Translations under genes and position numbers: made by a program
The notes under the pieces: model-generated
The model's input: the letters and a program-made list of their open reading frames with translations, nothing else
What the model was told of the DNA's origin: nothing
The model's database searches: none
Shown: in pieces, positions 43,619-52,828 of the stretch
Layout of the letters: every line of letters starts with the position of its first letter
Numbering within the stretch: position 1 is the stretch's first letter
NCBI RefSeq assembly: GCF_000381365.1
Contig: NZ_KB905468.1
Coordinates: 124,001 to 188,000 of the forward strand
Source: Bacteroides salyersiae WAL 10018 = DSM 18765 = JCM 12988
GTDB lineage: Bacteria > Bacteroidota > Bacteroidia > Bacteroidales > Bacteroidaceae
DNA: 64,000 bases
Direction of reading: 5' to 3'

Positions 43619-44476
43619 ATGGAACAAGAATTACCTAAAATAGACATAACAGAAGATTTTGTTATAGGTAGTAATGCCGATATTGATCTTAATATATTGA
43701 ACTTATACACACGATATCCGTGTAGACTTAAGGCTGAAATATTTGTATTGTGCATGAATGGTAGCATTGAGGCAAGTATTAATTTGTCCGAGTATACCAT
43801 AAAGAAGAATGATTTCGTAACCCTTTCACCAGGAAGTATCATCCAGATAAACAAAATAGAAGGAGATCTAAAACTTTATTTCATGGTATTTTCTTCTGAA
43901 TTTATCAATGGGTTAAACAAAAACAAGTCTATTATCGACCTAATTTATATTACAAAGAGCCATCCGGTTTTGTCACTGCCTGAAGAGTTTGCCTCTATCT
44001 ACGAAGAGTTTTTTTGGCTCATGATGAAAGTATATTATAAAAAACGGTCTCCTTACAATCCTGAAATTTTAAAATGCATGCTTCTTTCCATTCTATATAG
44101 GTTGAGTGATATGTATCATGAACAACCCATCCGAAGCGAAACAGGTTCAAGCAGAAGTGAGGAAATATGTAAAACATTTGGTCATCTGGTTATCCAGCAT
44201 TATACTCAAGAACGAAATATTACATATTACGCAAAACAAATGAATATAACGCCTACTCACTTGAGTAACACTGTAAAACATGTTACAGGCAAGACTGTTA
44301 TGGATATTATCTCGGAAGTTGTCATAGTAGATGCCAAAGCACAATTGAAATCGACTAACATACCGATACACGAAATTGCAGAATCTCTGAATTTCCCGAA
44401 CGTATCTTTCTTTGGAAAATATTTCAAACGCCTGACAGGTATGAGTCCGCAACAATATCGGAACAGCGATAAATAA
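43619..44476 (+). CDS. AraC family transcriptional regulator
   Basis: 285-aa activator. The N-terminal cupin-like part (residues about 20-130: LNLYTRYPCRLKAEIFVLCMNGSIEASINLSEYTIKKNDFVTLSPGSIIQINKIEGD) binds an unknown ligand. The C-terminal AraC domain (about 185-283) has two helix-turn-helix units, with MNITPTHLSNTVKHVTGKTVMDI and the signature IPIHEIAESLNFPNVSFFGKYFKRLTGMSPQQYR. It is divergent from the large FN3 protein gene, and regulators of this type often act on the neighbour, so that gene is a candidate target. Chorismate synthase lies downstream with its own promoter box, so an operon is unlikely. Confidence 0.9.
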   Translation: MEQELPKIDITEDFVIGSNADIDLNILNLYTRYPCRLKAEIFVLCMNGSIEASINLSEYTIKKNDFVTLSPGSIIQINKIEGDLKLYFMVFSSEFINGLNKNKSIIDLIYITKSHPVLSLPEEFASIYEEFFWLMMKVYYKKRSPYNPEILKCMLLSILYRLSDMYHEQPIRSETGSSRSEEICKTFGHLVIQHYTQERNITYYAKQMNITPTHLSNTVKHVTGKTVMDIISEVVIVDAKAQLKSTNIPIHEIAESLNFPNVSFFGKYFKRLTGMSPQQYRNSDK

Positions 44477-44512
44477 AAGTAAAGGTAATAACTTTAGTGT
44501 CGGATAAATTGT

Positions 44513-44520
44513 TATATTTG
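44513..44520 (+). promoter_or_regulatory. -7 box TATATTTG of aroC
   Basis: A perfect TAnnTTTG lies 31 bp before the ATG at 44552. Confidence 0.6.
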
Positions 44521-44551
44521 CAATATACAATTTCTTAAATCACACAACATC

Positions 44552-45628
44552 ATGTTTAATTCATTTGGAAATATATTCAGGCTAACCAGTTTTGGAGAGT
44601 CACATGGAAAAGGTATCGGTGGAGTTATAGACGGTTTTCCGGCTGGTATCAGGATCGATGAAGAGTTCGTACAGAAGGAACTCGACCGTCGTCGTCCCGG
44701 ACAATCGGTTATCACTACCTCGCGTAAAGAAGCGGACAAGGTGGAATTCCTGTCGGGTATCTTTGAAGGAAAATCGACCGGTTGCCCTATCGGCTTTATC
44801 GTATGGAACGAAAACCAGCATTCCAACGACTACAACAATCTGGAAAATGTATATCGCCCGTCACATGCGGACTATACTTATAAGGTGAAGTATGGCATCC
44901 GGGATCATCGCGGCGGAGGACGCTCATCGGCCCGTGAAACGATTTCACGCGTTGTAGCCGGTGCTTTGGCCAAATTAGCATTAAACCAATTAGGAATTCA
45001 TATCACGGCTTATACATCACAAGTAGGCCCTATCAAGTTGGAAGGGAATTATACAGATTACGATCTGGACTTGATTGAGACCAATCCGGTACGTTGCCCG
45101 GATCCGGAAAAAGCAAAAGAGATGCAGGATCTTATCTATAAAATAAAAGGAGAAGGCGATACCATTGGCGGAGTACTGACTTGTGTTATCAAAGGATGCC
45201 CCATCGGACTGGGACAGCCGGTGTTCGGTAAGCTGCACGCGGCATTGGGTAATGCCATGCTGAGTATTAATGCAGCCAAAGCGTTTGAATATGGAGACGG
45301 TTTCAAAGGCTTAAAACAAAAAGGATCGGAACAAAACGATGTATTCTACAATCATAACGGACGCATCGAAACGCGTACTAACCACTCAGGAGGAATTCAG
45401 GGTGGTATAAGCAACGGACAAGATATTTTTTTCCGTGTCGCATTCAAACCGGTAGCTACTGTGCTTATGGAACAGGAAACCGTAAATATCGATGGTATCG
45501 ACACCACTCTGAAAGCACGCGGACGCCATGATCCCTGCGTTTTACCACGTGCCGTTCCTATCGTGGAAGCAATGGCTGCCATGACAATACTCGATTATTA
45601 CTTATTGGATAGAATGACACAAATTTAG
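44552..45628 (+). CDS. aroC: chorismate synthase
   Basis: Last step of the shikimate pathway, converting EPSP to chorismate with reduced FMN. The 358-aa protein shows all three family signatures: GESHGKGIGGVIDGFP near the N-terminus, DHRGGGRSSARETISRVVAGA in the middle and RTNHSGGIQGGISNG near residue 275. ARGRHDPCVLPRAVPIVEAM closes the active site. It is monofunctional, with no flavin-reductase domain. It has its own promoter box and is followed by a word-repeat hairpin element before the dipeptidase gene. Confidence 0.97.
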   Translation: MFNSFGNIFRLTSFGESHGKGIGGVIDGFPAGIRIDEEFVQKELDRRRPGQSVITTSRKEADKVEFLSGIFEGKSTGCPIGFIVWNENQHSNDYNNLENVYRPSHADYTYKVKYGIRDHRGGGRSSARETISRVVAGALAKLALNQLGIHITAYTSQVGPIKLEGNYTDYDLDLIETNPVRCPDPEKAKEMQDLIYKIKGEGDTIGGVLTCVIKGCPIGLGQPVFGKLHAALGNAMLSINAAKAFEYGDGFKGLKQKGSEQNDVFYNHNGRIETRTNHSGGIQGGISNGQDIFFRVAFKPVATVLMEQETVNIDGIDTTLKARGRHDPCVLPRAVPIVEAMAAMTILDYYLLDRMTQI

Positions 45629-45748
45629 GAGTTAGGAGCTGGTAGTTAGAATCTATGCAGCGTGTTGTTTGAAGACCAACTACTGACTACCAGCTACTAA
45701 CTACTAACCACCAACTACCAATTCCAGCTACTAACTACTAACTACTAA
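45629..45748. repeat. hairpin element 3 (diverged core)
   Basis: Left arm AGGAGTTAGGAGCTGGTAGTTAG; right arm built from ACTACTGACTACCAGCTACTAAC words. The middle at 45655-45677 begins ATGCAG like the other cores but then differs (CGTGTTG). It fills the gap between aroC and the dipeptidase gene, both on the plus strand. Confidence 0.65.
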
Positions 45749-45751
45749 AAA

Positions 45752-47113
45752 ATGGCTTATATTAAAGATTATATTGCAGTAAACGAACCGAAGATGATGG
45801 AAGATTTGTTCAGCCTCATCCGTATCCCAAGTATCAGTGCACTACCGGAGCACCATGATGATATGCTGGCATGTGCACAACGTTGGACACAATTGTTACT
45901 GGAGGCGGGGGCTGATGAAGCTATCGTAATGCCTTCTCAAGGAAACCCGATCGTATTCGGACAAAAAATTGTAGACCCGAATGCAAAAACAGTGCTTGTA
46001 TATGCCCACTATGATGTGATGCCGGCCGAACCTTTAGAATTGTGGAAAAGTAAACCGTTTGAGCCTGAAGTACGCGACGGACATATCTGGGCACGTGGCG
46101 CGGATGACGACAAAGGGCAGGCATTTATTCAAGTGAAAGCTTTTGAATATCTGGTCAAAAACGACTTATTAAGAAACAATGTGAAATTCATTTTCGAAGG
46201 GGAAGAAGAAATTGGTTCACCCAGTCTTGAAGCCTTCTGTGAAGAGCACAAAGAACTACTGAAAGCAGATATCATATTGGTATCGGATACCAGTATGCTG
46301 GGCGCCGACCTGCCCTCATTAACCACCGGCCTACGTGGACTGGCTTATTGGGAAATAGAGGTGACCGGACCAAACCGCGACCTTCATTCCGGACATTTTG
46401 GTGGTGCGGTAGCCAATCCTGTCAATGTGCTCTGTAGCATGATAAGCAAAGTGATAGATGCCGACGGTCGTATCACTGCCCCCGGTTTCTATGACGATGT
46501 GGAGGAAGTACCTCAAGCAGAACGGGAAATGATTGCACACATCCCATTCAATGAAGAGAAATATAAAGCTGCTATCGGGGTGAAAGAATTATTCGGTGAA
46601 AAAGGATACAGCACCCTCGAACGTAATAGCTGCCGTCCGTCATTCGATGTTTGCGGTATATGGGGAGGATATACGGGTGAAGGCTCCAAAACAGTTCTTC
46701 CTTCGAAAGCATTTGCCAAAGTATCCTGCCGGTTAGTTCCCCACCAGGATCATCATAAAATATCAGAACTGTTTGCAGATTACATCCGTTCCATTGCCCC
46801 GGAAACAGTACAAGTTAAAGTGACTCCGATGCATGGCGGACAAGGGTATGTATGTCCGATTTCCCTTCCGGCTTACCAAGCTGCTGAAAAGGGATTCGAA
46901 GTTGCATTCGGCAAGAAACCGTTAGCAGTACGCCGTGGAGGAAGCATTCCTATCATCTCTACTTTTGAACAGGTATTGGGAATCAAAACCGTATTAATGG
47001 GATTTGGTTTGGAATCAGATGCCATCCATTCTCCCAATGAAAATTTCTCATTGGATATCTTCCGAAAAGGAATCGAAGCGGTAGTAGAATTTTATAAGGA
47101 ATACGGAAAATAG
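45752..47113 (+). CDS. M20 family dipeptidase
   Basis: 453-aa zinc aminoacyl peptidase of the M20 family, like carnosinase/PepV-type or succinyl-diaminopimelate desuccinylase-type enzymes. The metal sites are visible as YAHYDVMPAEP (first His and Asp), GADDDKGQ (bridging Asp) and FEGEEEIGSPSLEAF (catalytic Glu and ligand Glu). The lid/dimerisation domain lies at about residues 210-365. HSPNENFSLDIFRKG provides the last His ligand. There is no signal peptide, so it is cytoplasmic. The neighbours on both sides are hairpin elements. The substrate is not determined, but cytosolic dipeptides are the best guess. Confidence 0.9.
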   Translation: MAYIKDYIAVNEPKMMEDLFSLIRIPSISALPEHHDDMLACAQRWTQLLLEAGADEAIVMPSQGNPIVFGQKIVDPNAKTVLVYAHYDVMPAEPLELWKSKPFEPEVRDGHIWARGADDDKGQAFIQVKAFEYLVKNDLLRNNVKFIFEGEEEIGSPSLEAFCEEHKELLKADIILVSDTSMLGADLPSLTTGLRGLAYWEIEVTGPNRDLHSGHFGGAVANPVNVLCSMISKVIDADGRITAPGFYDDVEEVPQAEREMIAHIPFNEEKYKAAIGVKELFGEKGYSTLERNSCRPSFDVCGIWGGYTGEGSKTVLPSKAFAKVSCRLVPHQDHHKISELFADYIRSIAPETVQVKVTPMHGGQGYVCPISLPAYQAAEKGFEVAFGKKPLAVRRGGSIPIISTFEQVLGIKTVLMGFGLESDAIHSPNENFSLDIFRKGIEAVVEFYKEYGK

Positions 47114-47250
47114 TGAGGAGTGAGGAGTTGGTAGTTAGGAGTAAGGAGTTAGAAGTTCCATGCGGCATATAGCGCAGCCTACTACTAACTACTAACTACT
47201 TACTACTAACTACTTACTACTTACTACCAACTCCTAACTACCAACTACTC
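47113..47250. repeat. hairpin element 4 with conserved core
   Basis: Left arm GTGAGGAGTGAGGAG / TTGGTAGTTAGGAG; right arm CTACTAACTACTTACTAC and CTCCTAACTACC words. The core ATGCGGCATATAGCGCAGCC at 47160-47179 differs from elements 1 and 2 by only a few bases. It lies between the converging dipeptidase and bile-salt hydrolase genes. Confidence 0.8.
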
Positions 47251-47255
47251 CCTGT

Positions 47256-48314
47256 CTACGGAAGTCTGAACAGGAAATTAAAGCCTTTGCTTTCCTTAAA
47301 ATCCTTATTCGCTTCACCGGCATAAATTTCGCCATTAGTCAGTGTTAACTTCTTCACACCAACTTTCGGACTAAAGTCTACCTTCTTTAAATCAATCCAA
47401 AAAAGATTGGGAGTCAATGTCGACTCAAAGTAATAGACCCGATCCTTTTGGTCGGAAACAGAGCGCCAACGGGTAGACGAGATATATGGCTTATCCGGAG
47501 TAGAAATACCGAATGGCACAGATACATTCCGCATTATGCTCAGTACACTGGGGACTGCTATTTTCGGATCGGCAGTCTGCGGTATGGCATGTACATAAAA
47601 TGAAGCACGCACAAAACGGTCGCTCGAACGATTGGTACCGGGCAACATTTGCAGACCACCCACTTCCTTCCAATAATCATTCACAGCCAACTGAAGATCA
47701 TAACGTGGTGAATTAGTCATCACTTGATATTGTTTACCTTCGTGAATAATCAGATTTCCGTCGATATACTCTAAAACAGCCGTATTACCCGTTTCATCGG
47801 TAATTGCCATGTGCAACGTTGAAGCCGCTCCATTGGGCAGATGAGGTGCATCGATACGGAAAGTTTCTTTTTTCAATTCTGCCACAGCCTCACTCACTGT
47901 AGCAAAATTATCAAGCACATATTGAGTCCAGATCCCGATTCCCATCACCGGACGTGCATCATTCGGACGCGTATAAATTGATTCCGGCAAGAAAAGCAGA
48001 CTTGCTACGAGTCCTTTCTCATTCATTCCGTCACAAATACCGAGATCATAGGCAGAAGCAACAATACTTCCATATTTGGAAGTCCAGTTCACCACCTCTC
48101 CCTTATCATAACTGACCCGCTTTACACCACGTGGAAACAAATAAAGATTGGACATGATATCTTCTTTCCAATCCATTGTACGCCCGGTTATCACCATATT
48201 ATCCGGTCCAAGATACACCGCACGTGTACATGCTTCGGACTTCTGTGCAAACATTAAAAATGCAGCAGCAAGCGCCATCAAGGCCGCCATTCCTTTTTTT
48301 GATTTCTTCATCAC
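47256..48314 (-). CDS. bsh: choloylglycine hydrolase family protein, probable bile-salt hydrolase
   Basis: 352-aa N-terminal-nucleophile amidase with a signal peptide (MKKSKKGMAALMALAAAFLMFAQ). The catalytic cysteine is Cys29 in EACTRAVYLG, exposed after processing. Arg45 and Asp48 in GRTMDW and Asn201 in MTNSPRYDLQL correspond to the bile-salt hydrolase residues Arg18, Asp21 and Asn175. GMNEKGL is also typical. Penicillin V acylases share this fold. In Bacteroides, periplasmic enzymes of this kind deconjugate glyco- and tauro-bile acids, which is the preferred call. It is transcribed alone, downstream of no clear -7 box. It may supply free bile acids for the 16-19 kb steroid operon. Confidence 0.85.
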   Translation of the reverse strand: MMKKSKKGMAALMALAAAFLMFAQKSEACTRAVYLGPDNMVITGRTMDWKEDIMSNLYLFPRGVKRVSYDKGEVVNWTSKYGSIVASAYDLGICDGMNEKGLVASLLFLPESIYTRPNDARPVMGIGIWTQYVLDNFATVSEAVAELKKETFRIDAPHLPNGAASTLHMAITDETGNTAVLEYIDGNLIIHEGKQYQVMTNSPRYDLQLAVNDYWKEVGGLQMLPGTNRSSDRFVRASFYVHAIPQTADPKIAVPSVLSIMRNVSVPFGISTPDKPYISSTRWRSVSDQKDRVYYFESTLTPNLFWIDLKKVDFSPKVGVKKLTLTNGEIYAGEANKDFKESKGFNFLFRLP

Positions 48315-48486
48315 TTTACTATCTTTATTAAATCTTTAACCTGAGTCCGACATAACTCTTATCCCGCATGGCTTTCCCTCTTTCCGGAAAGGAGGAGAAA
48401 CGATGCAGCATGATTCCTTATATCGAATTAACGTTATCTTTAATAAGAACAAATGGAAGGAAGAACAAGTTTTCGAAAAGATAGTT

Positions 48487-50460
48487 TTATTTATACAATC
48501 CGTAGGTGGTACGCAATACTTGGAACTCGGTACGGCGGTTAATCGCATTACATATTTCCTGCTGCTCCGGAGTAAGTGTCTTAATGAATTCCTCTGTCAG
48601 CACATTCCCCTCTTTCAAGAAAGGAGCTGTCTTCAGCACCGACTTATTCACAACTTTCGGTTTGCTCTCTCCGTATCCTTTTGCCGTAAGGCGATCTTCG
48701 GAAATACCTCCTTTAATCAAATAGCGAACAACCGATTCCGCACGTCTCTGCGAAAGACGCTCATTGTAAGCGTCATTTCCTTTATAGTCACAATGAGCAG
48801 CAAGCTCGATGGTTACATTCGGGTTATCGTTCAACAAAGCGATCAGTTCGTCAAGCGCAGTAGTCGATGCAGGGGTAAGGTCTGCCCGGTCGAATTCATA
48901 GAAAATATTCTCGATTAGCACCGGACGGGTAATGGAGGCCAATGGGAATTCAACCTCATAACTGCGGTCAACTTGGGCCGTATCCGTTACAAGTTCCTGT
49001 TTCCCGTTCAGATAACCACGGCAAGAGGCCAACATTACATAATGCTGTCCGGAATTGAGACGTTGAACGAATGACCCGTCTCTCTTCACATCTATTTTCA
49101 GATAAGTACCGTCGTCACCGACTATGGTTACCATAGCTTCCGGCAGGGCATCGCCTTCTTTATCATATACCCAGCCGGTAAGAGTATGATTCACTTCCGG
49201 CAATTCAAAGCTATAAATATGATCCCATCCGCGCGCATCTCCCCGGTTGGAAGAGAAAAAACCACGCTGCCGCCCCGGCTCATAAGTCATACCGAAATCA
49301 TCTCCGGCAGAATTAATAGGCGAACGCATATTTTCCACTTTCCACCGCCCGGATACAGAGTCGAGCACTGCACAGAATATATCGAGCCCTCCCATACCGG
49401 GATGCCCGTTCGAAGAAAAGTATAACTCCCCCTTAGGGCCGAACGTAGGAAACATCTCGTCACCGGCCGTATTGATATCAGGCCCCAGATTATCCACATA
49501 TCCGAAACCGTCCTTCACTACATTGATGCGCCACAAATCAAGTCCGCCGAATCCGCCGGGCATATCGGATACAAAATAAAGAAAATCTCCCGCCGGAGAC
49601 ATGGCAGGATGAGCCACTGAAGAAAGAGAATCATTCAGAATGGCACATTTAGTCGGTGTCCCCCAATTGGCTCCGGTACGTGCGGAAGCAAATATCTCGG
49701 CATACACAGGTGCCTCGGGCGATGTCCGGCAACGGGTAAAATACATGGTTTTACCATCCGCCGAGAAAGAACAGGCACCATCTTCAAACTCGCTGTTCAC
49801 TTCCGACTCCAACGGTTCGGGCTTTTGCCAGTTTTTCTTCTCATCACGTTTGGAAGAGAATATATCGGCACTTTTCATACCGGTGATACCGTTCAGATCA
49901 TTTCCTTTTGCCTCATTCCGGGTGGAAGTAAAATAGATGATATCCGTATCGTCTCCGGCATACATCGGGGAATAATCGCTGCGCCGGGAGAAGAAAACGG
50001 CTTCCCGTTTCACTATATGTCGTGTAGGGTGCTCCTTCCATTCCTGTGCCAAAGTGCAGGATTGCAGGCCATTCAACGCCAATGTATCATTAGGACGATA
50101 TTGGAGATAGGTTTTATAGGAGGCAATAGCCGGTTTATACTCGCCATTCTTCCGCAAACTCTCTGCCAGATAGAAATGGGTTACCGAATCCGGATAGTGA
50201 TAACGGATGGCATTCATGTAAGCCCCTTTGGCACGCACATTATAATTGATGAGACGATAACAGCCGGCCATCTTATAAGCGATCTCTCCACGCTGTTTCC
50301 GTTGCTTCGGGGGAGTGGCCGCATAGGCTTTCCGATAATATTTGGCTGCATCAAAGTATTCGCCGCGGGCATAACTTTGCTCGGCTCTCTTCAAACTGCG
50401 TCCTGCACCACAGGAAGCCAGCAGGAAAAGTAGAAGTATATAGATAAGTTTGCGGCACAT
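48487..50460 (-). CDS. OmpA-family TPR/PD40 lipoprotein, PorE-like
   Basis: 657-aa lipoprotein with lipobox LLASC (Cys17). TPR repeats come first (residues about 25-135: AEQSYARGEYFDAAKYYRKAY and YKPAIASYKTYLQYRPND), then a WD40-like PD40 beta-propeller (about 150-405: SPMYAGDDTDIIYFTSTR, FSADGKTMYFTR and GLDLWRINV), a carboxypeptidase-regulatory-like domain (about 415-490) and an OmpA-type peptidoglycan-binding domain (about 515-640: YEFDRADLTPASTTALDEL and LSQRRAESVVRYL). The order matches PorE of the type IX secretion system. A general envelope-anchoring role is equally possible in Bacteroides. It lies downstream of topB and array C, all on the minus strand. Confidence 0.87.
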   Translation of the reverse strand: MCRKLIYILLLFLLASCGAGRSLKRAEQSYARGEYFDAAKYYRKAYAATPPKQRKQRGEIAYKMAGCYRLINYNVRAKGAYMNAIRYHYPDSVTHFYLAESLRKNGEYKPAIASYKTYLQYRPNDTLALNGLQSCTLAQEWKEHPTRHIVKREAVFFSRRSDYSPMYAGDDTDIIYFTSTRNEAKGNDLNGITGMKSADIFSSKRDEKKNWQKPEPLESEVNSEFEDGACSFSADGKTMYFTRCRTSPEAPVYAEIFASARTGANWGTPTKCAILNDSLSSVAHPAMSPAGDFLYFVSDMPGGFGGLDLWRINVVKDGFGYVDNLGPDINTAGDEMFPTFGPKGELYFSSNGHPGMGGLDIFCAVLDSVSGRWKVENMRSPINSAGDDFGMTYEPGRQRGFFSSNRGDARGWDHIYSFELPEVNHTLTGWVYDKEGDALPEAMVTIVGDDGTYLKIDVKRDGSFVQRLNSGQHYVMLASCRGYLNGKQELVTDTAQVDRSYEVEFPLASITRPVLIENIFYEFDRADLTPASTTALDELIALLNDNPNVTIELAAHCDYKGNDAYNERLSQRRAESVVRYLIKGGISEDRLTAKGYGESKPKVVNKSVLKTAPFLKEGNVLTEEFIKTLTPEQQEICNAINRRTEFQVLRTTYGLYK

Positions 50461-50584
50461 AATCTTAGTATATAAACAGAAAAAAGAGAGGTTTATTGTA
50501 AACGGTTATCATCTTTTGCTATAACGATGTGATCATTCGGTATACCTGCCGGATGTTTTCCGTATTCGCTCCTTTCTTCAAAGC

Positions 50585-50672
50585 GTTTCACAATTAAGAG
50601 ACGCATGTTTCACAATTATGAAACGATCGTCACACAGTTGCGAGACGCACGTCTCACATCCATGAAACGTGC
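50585..50672. repeat. array C: four 22-bp dyad units
   Basis: Units start at 50585, 50607, 50629 and 50651 with GTTTCACAATTA, GTTTCACAATTATGAAAC, GTCACACAGTTGCGAGAC and GTCTCACATCCATGAAAC. Each has GTTTC-N8-GAAAC-type arms and a 4-base spacer (CGATC-like). The array lies in the gap between the topB stop and the OmpA-like gene start. Confidence 0.9.
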
Positions 50673-50700
50673 AAAACTCCCAAGTAATTGTAAAGCTATC

Positions 50701-52764
50701 TCAATCGAATGCCCTTCTAAAAGTACACCCATTCTTCCATTCAGAACAACCATAAGCCGCCTTCCCCTTGATAATAGTGCCTTTACCGCACACCGGGCAA
50801 GGCTGACCGACCAAGAGATCCGTCTCACCGGTAACTGGCACTCCCTCCTTTCCGGATCCTTCAACTGCCTTTTCCGCACTCTTCTCTTCCTGCTTCTTTT
50901 CTTTTGGAGCAGCCGGTTTGCGGGTACGTTTTTTGGGCTCTTTCTTCGGCTTTTCTTCTGCTATTTGTGCCGCAGCTTCCTGTATGGTAATGCGACGGTT
51001 GGTATTATCAGACAATACACTTGTCACAATCTCCGAAACCATCTGTTTCAATTCTTCCAGAAACTGCCGGGCATCATAAGTTCTTTTTTCAATCTCACGC
51101 AATTTCTTCTCCCATATACCGGTCAATTCGGCAGATTTCAGGAGTTCCTCATGGATAAGTTGTATCAGTTCCACACCCGTAGGGGTAGCTATCAGATTCT
51201 TTTTCTCCTTACGGATATAGTTTCGCTTGAACAGGGTCTCGATAATGGCAGCGCGTGTTGACGGACGGCCAATACCATTTTCTTTCAAAGCATCGCGCAA
51301 CTCATCGTTATCCACCAATTTACCGGCAGTCTCCATGGCACGAAGCAGGGTAGCTTCCGTATAGGGTTTCGGAGGTTGTGTCCACTTCTCATTCAAATCC
51401 GGCACATGCGGCCCGCTCTCTCCCTTCACGAAAACCGGCAATACCCGCTCTTCATCCCCCTCTTTCTCCTCAACCTGTTCTTTGGCAAAAACAACCCGCC
51501 AACCCGGTTCAAGAATCTGTTTACCGGTCACCTTAAACTCGATCTTATCCACTTCTCCCAATACAGTGGTAGTAGACACCTTGCAATCGGGATAGAATAC
51601 CGCAATAAAACGGCGGGCAATCAAATCGAACACCCGGCGTTCCATATCCGTCAGATTCTGCGGATATACTCCGGTCGGAATAATAGCGTGGTGATCGGTC
51701 ACTTTCGAACTGTCGAATACTTTTTTGGATTTTGGAAGCTTGGCACCGTCCAACGGTGCAGTCAAAACTTCATAATCCCTCAGCCCCTTCAGAATAGCCG
51801 GACACTTCGGATAAATATCATCACTAAGGAAAGTCGTATCGACACGCGGATAGGTAGTCACTTTCTTTTCATAAAGCGACTGGATCAGTTTCAGAGTCTC
51901 ATCAGCGGAATAAGCAAACTTTTTATTGCATTCCACCTGTAGTGAAGTAAGGTCGAACAGACGGGGTGCATACTCCACCCCTTTCTTTGCCGAAACATCC
52001 GTCACCACAAAATCCGATTGTTTTACCGTTTCCAGAAACTCCAGTCCTTCCTCTTTGGAAGTGAATTTTCCTTTCGTCACCGAGAATGTAGTTTCACGAT
52101 AGACCGTTTTCAATTCCCAATAAGGCTCCGGCTTGAAGTTTTCAATCTCCAACTGCCGGTTGACGATCAATGCCAGCGTAGGAGTCTGTACACGGCCGAT
52201 AGAAAGAACTTGCTTGTTCTGCCCGTACTTAATAGTATACAAACGGGTAGCATTCATCCCCAACAACCAATCTCCCATTGCCCTGGAAAGCCCGGCTTCG
52301 TACAACGACTGGAAGTCCGATTGATCTTTCAACTTCGCAAAACCCTCTTTAATAGCTTCTTCTGTCAATGAAGAGATCCAGAGACGTTTCACCGGACAAC
52401 GTGCTCCGGCCTTTTGCATCACCCAGCGTTGAATCAATTCCCCTTCCTGCCCGGCATCACCACAATTTATGATCTCATCAGCCTGTTGCATCAATCCTTC
52501 GATGATATGGAACTGCTTCTCATAAGTAGGATTCTCTATCAGTTTTATGCCAAAACGCGGAGGAATCATAGGGAGACTACCCAAGCTCCATGATTTCCAT
52601 CCGGGGGTATATTCATGCGGTTCTTTCAAAGTGCAAAGATGGCCGAACGTCCAAGTCACTTGGTATCCGTTTCCTTCGATATACCCTTCTTTCCGGGTTC
52701 TGGCTCCTAAAATATCAGCAATATCACGTGCCACAGAGGGCTTTTCGGCAATACAAACTATCAT
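50701..52764 (-). CDS. topB: DNA topoisomerase III
   Basis: Type IA topoisomerase that decatenates and relaxes DNA. From the second Met the protein has 687 aa. The Toprim domain starts MIVCIAEKPSVARDIADILG and has the metal acidics (NCGDAGQEGELI). The active-site tyrosine is Tyr305 in TTYPRVDTTFLS. The C-terminal tail is Lys-rich (EKPKKEPKKRTRKPAAPKEKKQEEK), ending in a cysteine motif (LVGQPCPVCGKGTIIKGKAAYGCSEW) of zinc-finger type. The frame extends to 52797, but that would start upstream of the promoter box at 52786-52793, so 52764 was chosen. TopB of this kind is also common on conjugative elements, but no element hallmarks are visible here. Confidence 0.94.
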   Translation of the reverse strand: MIVCIAEKPSVARDIADILGARTRKEGYIEGNGYQVTWTFGHLCTLKEPHEYTPGWKSWSLGSLPMIPPRFGIKLIENPTYEKQFHIIEGLMQQADEIINCGDAGQEGELIQRWVMQKAGARCPVKRLWISSLTEEAIKEGFAKLKDQSDFQSLYEAGLSRAMGDWLLGMNATRLYTIKYGQNKQVLSIGRVQTPTLALIVNRQLEIENFKPEPYWELKTVYRETTFSVTKGKFTSKEEGLEFLETVKQSDFVVTDVSAKKGVEYAPRLFDLTSLQVECNKKFAYSADETLKLIQSLYEKKVTTYPRVDTTFLSDDIYPKCPAILKGLRDYEVLTAPLDGAKLPKSKKVFDSSKVTDHHAIIPTGVYPQNLTDMERRVFDLIARRFIAVFYPDCKVSTTTVLGEVDKIEFKVTGKQILEPGWRVVFAKEQVEEKEGDEERVLPVFVKGESGPHVPDLNEKWTQPPKPYTEATLLRAMETAGKLVDNDELRDALKENGIGRPSTRAAIIETLFKRNYIRKEKKNLIATPTGVELIQLIHEELLKSAELTGIWEKKLREIEKRTYDARQFLEELKQMVSEIVTSVLSDNTNRRITIQEAAAQIAEEKPKKEPKKRTRKPAAPKEKKQEEKSAEKAVEGSGKEGVPVTGETDLLVGQPCPVCGKGTIIKGKAAYGCSEWKNGCTFRRAFD

Positions 52765-52785
52765 TCTTTTGTTTTTAAAATCATG

Positions 52786-52793
52786 CAAAGTTA
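52786..52793 (-). promoter_or_regulatory. -7 box TAACTTTG of topB
   Basis: On the minus strand TAACTTTG lies 21 bp before the ATG at 52764 and inside the longest open frame, supporting the shorter start. Confidence 0.6.
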
Positions 52794-52828
52794 GCAAAAA
52801 CAGGGAAAGTTACGAGAGGTATAGACAT

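Noticed and set aside
47256..48314. Penicillin V acylase as the main call
   Set aside because: Same fold, but the Arg45/Asp48/Asn201 set and the Bacteroides context favour bile-salt hydrolase; acylase remains a minor alternative.
50701..52764. topB as sign of an integrated conjugative element
   Set aside because: No relaxase, tra genes, integrase or direct-repeat borders are in the window, and the neighbours are housekeeping genes.
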